DNA from: Labia minor
Taxonomy: Eukaryota; Arthropoda; Insecta; Dermaptera; Spongiphoridae
Direction of reading: 5' to 3'
Assembly: GCA_963082975.1 (NCBI GenBank)
Contig: OY720344.1
Coordinates: 85,312,107 to 85,376,106 of the forward strand
Length of the DNA: 64,000 bases
In this document: positions 48,001 to 59,500 of the stretch, in pieces
How positions within the stretch are numbered: the first letter of the stretch is position 1
Layout of the letters: each line of letters starts with the position of its first letter
Position numbers and translations under genes: made by a program
The notes under the pieces: generated by a model
The model's input: the letters and a program-made list of their open reading frames with translations, nothing else
Told to the model about the DNA's origin: nothing
Databases searched by the model: none

Positions 48001-51000
48001 TAAAATTCCTTGTAAATATCCAAATAAATATAATAAGAAATGCAATAAATCTTCATTGAAATTATTACTATATTATTATCGCAAACTCGAAAATTATTCC
48101 GATAGCAAATTTTCTAGATTGCTCTCACTAGCCTTATAAAATTAAAATTTTTTATGCATTTTCATCCTTGATACTAAACAAATGTAGGAAGAAATTTATA
48201 ATTGATTAAATGATAAATAAAAATAGACAATTTTTTTAAATTAGAAATAATTTTTAAACTTTTTGGATAATTTTATAAGAATATTTTAATTGCTTTCTGA
48301 ATGATTAAAATTTGTATGATATGATTTTTATAAGTATGGAAAAATTCAAAGCATGATTAATTTTCGACCTTGTAACTAAGCATGGAGGAGAATTATCATT
48401 ATCAATGCAGGAAACCTGACTGGAGGAGAGGGGTGAATATATCTATGTGATCTAAGCCAAAAAGAGAAAATCAATTTATAATATATTCAAGCAAATATTT
48501 TCATGTATTTTTTTCAAATTATTTATTTTATTAGAAAAAAAATACATTTCTAATTATTAAGAAATAAATTATAAAAATTACTTTAATTTGAGTGAAAAAT
48601 ACATTTATTTATCATTTTATATATATTTATAAAGTTAATAAAGACCTTAAAATATGTTTTTTTCTCTTTTTTTATTTTAACTTTAGTTAATCCCTCATGT
48701 AAGAATATTCATTAATTTGGACTCACGGATTTTTTCGATGACAGCAAATTCCCCGACGAAAAAATGTTCGTACTCTTTTCCATGACCGCGCGATTTTTGG
48801 TACCCTTGGACAAAATTCACATAAAAACAATTTTAATATTAAAATTATTTAAAAATTGAAAAGCAATGAAAAGATTATACTATTGATTTATTAATGATAA
48901 TTTTTTTTCTACAATTTAGAGTAGTTTTGTTTGAATCAGAATAAATGCAGACACAAATAAACTGATTCAAGGATAATTGGCGCTAAGAAGAGAATAAAGG
49001 AAATTTTATTTTTCTTGCTTTATATTTACATCTATGAAATTTGATTTACGAAAAAGAAGGGAGAAAGAAAAATTAGAAAACAATAATAATTAAGAGATTA
49101 ACCAGATCAAAAAACTATTAAGCTAGAAAACTTGTTGGACAATCAGTATTTAGAAGAAATAGGTAAATGCAGGGAGGGATGAAAGTCTATAGGAATGCTT
49201 AATTTTGAGATTTTTATGTGTAAGGATTAATTTTTTTCAAAATTTTAACTCTCTACCATCTATTAGAAATTTATAGGATATTTTAACAATGAATTTGTGC
49301 TATTCAATTTTACTTTTAATGTTTTAAGACAAACAAATTTTTTTATTAATTTTAACCGTTATCTTTTTAATATATATAGGGTAAAAGCAACGGTGTACTA
49401 CAGTAAACTAATGTATGACAATTTAATAAAAATCCCTCCAATATAAGACCAATATATTTTCTGCATATTGTGTGCCATAAAATCAAGGAAGAGACATCTC
49501 CAAATTGTAATAGCCGATCAACCATCAAGATTATTGAAGGCTTTTAAGAATAAGAAAATAAAAATTGAAGGCTATTTAGTTTATAAGCAGTTGTTATCCA
49601 TATTCATAAGGTGCATTAGATTTTTATCAGTTACTATCGTATTTGTTTTTCACTTGATTCGTTTGAAATTAAATCTGCATGTATGTATAGGTTACTCTTT
49701 TTATTATGCTCTAGTATTTTGTTTGTCCCTCATTTTGGGAAGAAAATTAATTTATTCTCATTGTCATTTACTGGAATGCAAAAACTGAATAACTCCAGTG
49801 TTTGAGAGTTCCATTGATTTCTTAATTTTTTTTTTTAAATTTTAGAATTTGAGGGCAGGTAACATGCTATTCACTTAGTTTACCTTGGGGGAGGGAAGAC
49901 AAAGAGATATTTCTGTTTTTTTGTTTTCATAAAATGAAGAATTCATATGAAGAAATTTAATTTCTACCCCCTCAAAAACGGCCATAAGATGACATTAACC
50001 AAAATTATTTTTGAGAAAATTGCAAAAATGTTTAAAATAATTGACTTGGAGTTTTACTTTCGGTCTTTCAATTTTGTTGAAAATATACTGTAACATTCCA
50101 GGTATAATTAAATAATTATTTTAATTAATTTTAATAATAAATTATTATCAATATAATTTAAATAATAATTTAATAATATTTTTACCGACCGACGATAGTA
50201 AGGGAGGTATTGTTTAAAAAGTTTTAATTTTGGTATGTGTATGTATTTCATAGAAATATGAAATATATAGAAATATTTAGCCATTGATAATGCAACAGGT
50301 GCTAAGTGAGAATTGGAGTAGGAGAGAGAGACTGAATGGTATTGTATTAGGAAAGGTCACCATTTTTACCCTTGTTTAGCAAACAAAAACAAGTGAAAAG
50401 CATCTTTACTTGCTTTGTGACCTTGGCATATTGTCAGAGGGTGGTAAACGATAAACGATAACATAACTTTTTAGAAACACTTTCCAGAAACCAAAAATAT
50501 TTTACTCGTTAAAGTTATTTACTAAATAACAAATAAGAATATATTATTTTTTTAAATGGAATTTTATTTATCTCTAAAAAATCAACTAAAATCTATTTTA
50601 TTAAAATTAAACAAAAAACTTTTTAATTAATTTTAAAATAATATAATAAAAATATCAAGTCACATAAGTGTTATTCATATTAATTATGGGAATGTAAAAT
50701 ATTTTTCACACCTCCAAAACAAATACCAAGATCCATGAATATTGAAGAATAAAAGTTCTGTACATTTGAATAAAAAAAATATATTTATGAATAAAATAAA
50801 GGAAAAAGGAATGCAAATGAAGCCTAAAGGAAATAGTGATTTAGTGATAAACTCCATTCTATGATAAGCAAAATAATCGTGCAATGGTTCATTTTGCCAC
50901 TCTACTTGCTATAAAAAGTCCATAGAATACCTTAGTAGTTTATCGTTAGCATCGTTGTATGTTAAGAAAACAAATAATCGAATTGTTGATAAACTGGGCT

Positions 51001-54000
51001 AAAAATGAAAAAAATGAATTTAGAAAAAAAGTCACGAAAAATAATTTAGCTCATAAACATTGTTATTAAATGATAACTTGATTTCTTCATAAAATACAAT
51101 CTAAATGAAATAATACTTCATCATCTAACAAAATTGTATATTAAATAACAAATCAAAATATTAGATTGTTTTTTATTATCAATAAAAAATGAAAATATAA
51201 TTAATTAATTTATTTAAATACAGAGATACCCAAAATCATAAATTATTAAAACAAAAGAACAAAAATAATATATTTATACTTTCAAATTTATATTCAGACA
51301 AATACACACTCATCATGCTTTAATACAAATATTATTTGGTAATTAAAAATAAATGTATTTTAAATATCTATTTTAAAACCATGTGTGATTAATATTCAAT
51401 AAATAAATCAGTATAAGATCAAAATAAATATATTTTTATTTTATAATTAATTTATAATCAAATTATTTTTACAAGAATTATTATAGTCTGGAAAGCGATT
51501 ATTAAAAAACTAAGTTTATGATACAAATATAAAAATTATATAAATTAATTTAAAAATACTCCCTTCTTCACATCTATTTTCTCCAAATATTCATAAATTT
51601 TTAATTATTTTTGGAGATATATTGCATTCTTTACAAGGTTTCTCCTACTCCCATTATACAATAAGTTCGGATGAAAATTTTTTAAAAGCTTTTTCCTCAT
51701 ATGTAGCTCCATGAAATTGAAATTTTCTAGCGATAATTGTTTTGAATAATTAATAAAAATGTTTTGAAGAGAAATTGCTAATTAATATTTTTCTATTTTA
51801 ACTACAAATATATATATATATAAATAAAAATGAAGTTATATATGATCTAAATATTTTATTAAATAAATTACAATGAGAACCTTTAGAATAAATTATTTAA
51901 TTGAATTGATCTTTGAATATTAGAATTTAAAATAAAAAGTGAAATATTACAATAATTTTTACCGACCGACGATAGTAAGGGAGGTATTGTTTTCACACCA
52001 AATTTCACATGTGGAGATTTTTACATATCTCCACGAATCATGCATTTTCTAAACAGAAAAAAGTATTTTTAGCATGATGTCTGTCCGTCCGTCTGTCCGT
52101 CTGTCCGTCCGTATAGATGTGTACAGCCTAAACGGCTTAACGGATTTTGATGAAATTTGGTATATTTACTTAATGCATCAGTGGGATGAATTGATCAACT
52201 TTTGGTGCAAATCCGGAAACCGGAAGTGGTAGTATTAGCGATCGACGATAAGAAGGGAAGGGTTATTTTCGCACCAAAATTCACATAAGGAGATTTTTTT
52301 ACATATCACCACGAATGTATTGGTTTTATCCTCGGGAAAAATCATCTTCATTATGTTTTTCTTAATTTAAAATTATATGACGTCACCCAGCCCTTCATGA
52401 CGTCACAGCCTGGTCTTACATATATATTATAAATAAAATAAAATTAAAAATATTTATGTTATATGCCTATCTGTTTTTTATTACATTAATAGATATATTA
52501 AAATTATTTGAAATTGTTTCTGTAGCTGGAAATTAATTTATTTCAAACCGTCGGTCGGTTCGGACCTGGCCACAGGTCAACTTATTAAATTCTGAGCAAT
52601 ATATATATATGTGCAGACAAAAACCATTTTTTACCGACCGACGATAGTAAGGGAGGTATTGTTTTCACACCAAATTTCACATGTGGAGATTTTTTCATAT
52701 CTCCACGAATCATGCATTTTCTAAACAGAAAAAAGTATTTTTAGCATGATGTCTGTCCGTCTGTCCGTACGTCTGTCCGTCCGTATAGATGTGTACAGCC
52801 TGAACGGCTCAACCGATTTTGATGAAATTTGGTATATTTACTTAATGCATCAGTGGGATGAATTGATCAACTTTTGGTGCAAATCCGGAAACCGGAAGTG
52901 GTAGTATTAGCGATCGACGATAGGAAGGGAAGGGTTATTTTCACACCAAATTTCATATGAGAAGATTTTTTTAAATATCACCACGAATCATGCACTTTGT
53001 ATTGGTTTTATCCTCGAGAAAAATCATCTTTATTAGTTTTTTCTTAATTTAAAATTATATGACGTCATCCAGCCATTCATGACGTCACAGCCTGGTTTTA
53101 CATATATATATATATTATAAATAAAATAAAATTAAAAATATTTATGTTATATCCATATCTGTTTTTTATTACATTAATAGATATATTAAAATTATTTGAA
53201 ATTGTTTCTGTAGCTGGAAATTAATTTATTTCAAACCGTCGGTCGGTTCGGACCTGGTCAACTTATATATATAGATAGTCGACGCTGGGGATGGGTTTTC
53301 CCAAGAAGGGAGAGAAAGCTGTTACCTCTCCTCCGAGGCCCTAGTAGAGATTAATTTAATTATTTATTATATTTAAAGGAACAAATCAAAAAAATATTTA
53401 GATCAGATATATTCAACAATTTATGTTGAATAAGATATTCTTTAATTATCATTTTAAATGAATGAATGAATGAAAATTCAAATTTTATATATAGTTTTTT
53501 ATATATGTTTATTTATGCAGAAAAAATAAATTGACATAATTATTAATTTAATAAAATAAAATAATTTAATAAAATATTAAAATAATAAAAATTAATAAAT
53601 TTGTAAAATATATAATACTTTAAAAAAAAAATGTGCCTTTGCGAGTTTCGAACTGAGGGTGCAAAGTCATAAGATGACGCCCTAGCTGACTAAACCAGAA
53701 ACCATTCTTGTTTGCAAGTCTTCTATTAGGACTTATATATATGTCAAATTATCGTCAGCAGTGCCTCTATGATCTAGCATTGTAACTAAACTATTTTTAT
53801 TTAAATACCACCCCCTGGACACACCTTACCAATTAGCGGTTTAATAAAAGAAGTCTGACATGCCCTGAGACCTACTGAATATGCATAAAAAATTTCATAA
53901 GAATCGGTCCAGTCGTTTCGGAGGAGTATCATTTCAAAGTTTTGTGACACGAGAATTTTATATATAAGATATTTATTGAATATTTTCTAAAACAAAGTAA

Positions 54001-56536
54001 GCAATATTATTTTTATTTAAATTTATATTTTGAAAAATAGTGCAATTTGCAAATTTCATTGAAAACGAAAATATACTGATTGAATTAAAATGAATTAAAA
54101 CCTTTCGCATACAGACTTTCAACAAATTACCTTGTACAGGGGTACAGGGGGCGATATCTATGTGTATCTACATAAAAGATTGCTGGCCACCGTTGGAAAT
54201 ATTAACAGTATTTGTATATAAATTTAATAATCGTTAACGCAAGTGTGGGATTTGTTTATGCACTTTAGCATAATTTTCTTTGGAAACCCTTTTGCGTTAA
54301 CATCCATAATCATATAGGATATTGTGTTGTTATTAAAAGATAAATCTTATCTAAATTACATGTAAAATTTTTAAAGAAAAAATTGAATAGTATAATATCA
54401 AATTTGATTTTATAAAAGGATTGAAATGTAAGTGTAAATGTACTTATAACCACACAAAGCTCTATTTTCTGAGATTTTTTTATTTTATAATTGATATTTC
54501 TTATCTAATCTTTTGTTCAATATCTAAATTACCCTTTCACTGATTTTTTTTTTTTGTAAATACGTCATATTAAACTAAATATTTTTAATAATATTAAATT
54601 TATTCATAAAAAAATAAATATAAAATAAAATAAATTTACCTGTTATCATTTTCGGTGAAATAACTTTCAAGATTAATATCGGGTTTTAAGATTTTAGCTA
54701 TATCAAAATGTCCAGTTTTTACATAAGAATTAAGGAGATTACAAAATGTTAAGGTTCGACTGGAGAGGAGCACATCGAAGAGGTGATTCTTCCTTAGTTC
54801 GTCGTCCTCAATGGATTTCTAAAAAAAATAAAATTATCTGTTACTGATTGCAATAATTAATATTTAAATAAAAAAAAAGGTTTTTCGATAAACTAAATAA
54901 GTAATACTTTATGGAAAAATTTAAACCATATTTTTTTAAAAGTTCTTTTTGTATTTTATATTTTAATTAAAAATATTAAATTAAGAATGAAAAAAATAAT
55001 AAAAGATTGAATCTACGGATACTTCCCTATCCTCACTTGAATCCCTTTTATAATGACTGCACAGTGTGTCTTTGACCTACCCACTAATAATTTCTCAATT
55101 GATTTTCCTATAAATAAATTTCTCATTCATTCGAACCACAATTCTCGCCCTTCCCAACCTCTTCGATTTTATAATTCTGACTATTTTTTGCGATGCATAA
55201 AAGCATGTAATTTCTCAATTGCCTGTAAATTGATCTTTTTCCCGGTACATACGAAGAGCCTATTCAAATACTCTGATACCTCCCCTCCCGTAATTTCATG
55301 AACCAAGCTTCATATCCTAAACGGATAACCAGCAAATTTCATATCCATCTATATGTGGCTCTACGGATCTCGAAAGTTCTTGGTCGCAGCAACCAGTCTT
55401 CTCCAAGTATCCCTATTCTGAGCCACAACCCTCTCCCATCTCTCTCACGTCCCTTCCCACATTATCCACCTAGCGCGTCCTTGGTCTTCCAAGCGGACGT
55501 TTCCCACTCGGTCTCCCCACCAATATATTTTTCTCCATTCTATCTTCTCCCATTCTAGCCACGTGCCCTGCCCATCGCAGCCTTCTCGATTTTATAATTC
55601 TAACCATATCTGGAGATGCACAGAGATCATACAATTCCTCGTTAGGCAGTCTCCGCCATTCCCCGGTGACCTCATCTTTCTTTGGGCTGTAAATGCTTCG
55701 CAAAATCCTATTCTAAAATACTCTAAATCTACTCTCGTCTCCTAAGGTCATAGACCATGTTTCACACCCATATAATACAACCGGCAAAATAATTGATTTA
55801 TATATTTTAAGCAAATTAATATAATAATTTGATATATTTTAATTTTATATCCTTCGATAATATTTTTTATAAAATAAACTAATTTACCTTATAATTACAA
55901 TATCTAACCGATTTTAAACTCAATTTAAATTTCTCTAGAATTTTCTTCTTTCAAAGATGCTTAATATTAAAACTTATCAACATTCTTTATTTAACTAAAT
56001 ATTTAGTCTTTCCAATACTAACATTAAATTAAATTAGCCAAGATAGTAAATTATTGTTTACTTAATTATAGATTAATGAAAGCTATCATTAAGAAATAAA
56101 TCATATATTTAATGTTAAATATATATCAGTTAAATATCATAATTTATAGATTGTTTTCGAAAAAATTTCTTATCATTATATAAAATGAATGGTTTTATAA
56201 AATCAAAATTTTCATTAATTTTATTTATGAAGTTATTGATATTAAATCAAAATAAAATAAGAAAAAAATAAAATAAATTCAGGACTAAAAATCTATTTTC
56301 TTATTTATCAAATAGAATGAAACTTTAATTTTTACTTTCCCGCATACTTCGTATAAGGGAAGTATTGGAATCGTCAAAAATTTCGACTTCGAGATTTCGA
56401 TAGATCTTGACGTTTTAGACCTCCCTGAGTCGGAAAATACCATTTTTCGAATTATGTCTGTGTGTGTGTATGTATGTATGTATGTATGTATGTATGTATG
56501 TATGTATGTATGTATGTATGTATGTATGTATGTATG

Positions 56537-56567
<31 letters not shown>

Positions 56568-59500
56568 TGTCTGTAAGCAAATTTACTCAAAAACTAATCA
56601 AGCTAGGACTTCGAAATTTGGTACACCGATATTATTGACAGTTTCTAGATTTCTATCAAAATTTCGTCAAAATCGGTTAACCGGAAGTGGTACTTTACCT
56701 ACACTGGTTGCGTTTACCTTTCAAGTAAAGTACCAGTTTGCTTCGAGATATTTGCTTCATATTTTGTATATAGATTTAAAAATATGAAAAAAATTGAGAT
56801 ACCAAATTTCATCATGATCTGACTACCGGAAGTGACATTTTACCTATACAAGTAGCGTTTCTTTTTTACCGACCGACGATAGTAAGGGAGGTATTGTTTT
56901 CACACCAAATTTCCCCTATGGATATTTTTAGGTACATATCTCCACGAATCATGCATTTTCTTAACAGAAAAAAGTATTTTTAGCATGATGTCTGTCCGTC
57001 CGTCCGTCCGTCTGTCCGTCCTTCCGTATAGATGTGTACAGCCTGAACGGCTCAACGGATTTTGATGAAATTTGGTATATTTACTTAATACATCAGTAGT
57101 ATGAATTGATCAACTTTTGGTGCAAATCCGGAAACCGGAAGTGCTAGTATTGCCGATCGAAGAGAGGAAGTGAAGGGTTATTTTCATATCAAATTTCACG
57201 TGAGGACATATCTCCACGTGTTATGCACTTTGTATTGGTTTTATCCTCGAGAAAAATCATCTTCATTAGTTTTTTCTTAATTTAAAATTATATGACGTCA
57301 CCCAGCACTTCATGACGTCACAGCCAGCCCTTATATATTATAAATAAAATAAAATTAAAAATATTTATATTATATCCATATCTGTTTTTTTTACATTTAA
57401 AATATCAGTTAACCGGAAGTAGCACTTTATTACATTCTAAATATTCATTCACAACTCTTTATACCTATTTATATGCGGGAAAGTCTAGGGGAGGACACTC
57501 CCGCTTATTTATTTTTAAACATAATAAAATATTTATTAATATGTATTTGGGAAATTAGTTACATACATAAAATCAAAAATTTTAAAATATTTAGAGTGTC
57601 TCCACTCGACTATCTCTCAAATTTGAATTGGATTAATTAATATATATCAAATTTAAATTATAAATTAAAATTAATAAATAATGTTTATTAAACCAGCGCG
57701 TGTTTGGCTCTTTGTTAATGGCTGTGATGGCAGTCAAAGTGTTAAAAAATTAATTCCGGAACTTTCATCGATTCATTCAAGCTGAAATATTATATATAGC
57801 AGTTTTATACAATTTTTAATCATATGAAAGACTATCAAGCATATATCTTTATTTTTACGGTCAGTTTAGAGGAAAAAGAATAAAAACGTGGTAGGTGACC
57901 CTCTTCCGAAAGAGCTACATTTCTCAAAATTTGATAGAAATCTACGAATTTTAAATAATGTCCATGTACCAAATTTCATTATTCTAGCTCAAGACTTTTT
58001 TACGTAATCTTGTCTACATACATACACACACACAGAGACATTTTTCTCAACCTTAGTGAAAATGACTCAGGGACCTTCAAAACGTATAAAAACATCAAAA
58101 TCTCGAAGTCGAAAATTTTGTGATCGCCATACTATCTCTGGCGAGATAGTAAAAATTTTACTCATAAAATTATTATAATATCTTTGAATAAATGAGTTTA
58201 AGTAAAATATATCTCTGAAGACTATCAGTCAAATATTTTATAATATAATATTCCTATATAATTATAATCATTCAAAGGGAAGAATTCGCATGAGTCATAT
58301 ATTATATTTATCCTTAATTTAGATATGGAAATGTGATAATCATAAATAGGAGGAAATGATGATTTTTTGTTATTAGAGCACTAGGCAAATTTCAGGTTGC
58401 CTCTCGAAACTGACCTTGGCATTTTTCGGTTCATTAACCCTACCTAAGATTTTTACTGTGACGGTATTCAAGACACTGATTTTTTTTTTACAGGAAAAAT
58501 CATTTTCTTAACTATTTCTATAACTATTGTATTTTTAATTGCTATTTTAATCTATTTTTTTTATCTACCATTTCTCTATCTACTATCAATTGAACTCAAA
58601 AGTTCTTATCGGCACCAATCATATTACGTTCCTTCTCCTTAATCAATTGCCTCCTCCATTTACTCTTATAAATCTTTTTCATATGAATATATGTATATTT
58701 TGCTCATTTTTTTTATCCTTTTGTGTAACCTGTACTGAGCATTGAAATTTCATCATTATATTAATATATCATTAAAATTGGAATGTGATTATTGTTTTGT
58801 TTTTTTTTTAATTATGAATTTAAAAATTTTGAAAAATTACCATAAACAAATGAAAATTGAATCAAATGAAAGAAATGACTAATTATCAATAACAGCAATC
58901 TTAAAAAAGATCCAATATTGATAACAAAAAAAAAAATTTTCCTCAAAGAGGGAGATAGACCAAAAAACTACTCTCATTTATTGATTTTTCTAGAACAAAA
59001 TTACATTTATTTATATATAACGGAATTGTTTTAGATGGAAGAAAAAAAAATATATCAATTATTTTATTTAATATGAACATACATTATAATATAATTTTAT
59101 AAACTAAATTAATTATATAAAAAAAAATTTCAAATAATATAAAAAAGAAAAGTTATTTTATTTTAATTTATGGCATAAGTTACTCCCTAAAGATTGAATA
59201 ATAAATTGATCATTGATGATAAAAAAAATAAATTAACATAAAGTTTTATTAATTTAGTATCACATGTGACAAATATGTTATGGTGAAAAAGAAAGTGGAA
59301 TTTTCTGATTATAATAAAATTAATAAATAAAGTAATGAAAATATAATAGGTTTAAAATTATGAATTGTCATATTTTAAGAATATGCTTTATATGAAAATT
59401 TATTATAAATATATATAAATTCCAATTTTTAAATGAATTAGTAAGAAGATTAATTAATATATGGACCAAATTAATAAAATATAGTATATAAAATCTAATG

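Larger units (their letters stand above)
56334..57484 (+). mobile_element. Family-C element, copy 2, with a family-A insert (complete ends)
   Basis: The 13-bp inverted ends ACTTTCCCGCATA (56334-56346) and TATGCGGGAAAGT (57472-57484) enclose family-C sequence nearly identical to 15113-15566, plus a nested family-A copy (56868 to about 57395). The TATG microsatellite is about 24 units here (56469-56566) against four in copy 1. After the insert, TTAACCGGAAGTAGCACTTT returns to C-like sequence. I cannot find a clear target duplication. Confidence 0.8.

Noticed and set aside
49468-49788. 106-codon frame in caspase intron 2
   Set aside because: Hydrophobic AT-rich codons, no homology I recognise, sits in intron repeats.
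52080-52130. TCCG/TCTG repeats considered as a CRISPR or satellite array
   Set aside because: Short microsatellite inside family A; no spacers or regular array, and the genome is eukaryotic.
56285-56787. Open frames with YIHT and MYVC repeats on both strands
   Set aside because: They are translations of the TATG microsatellite and family-C repeat, not proteins.
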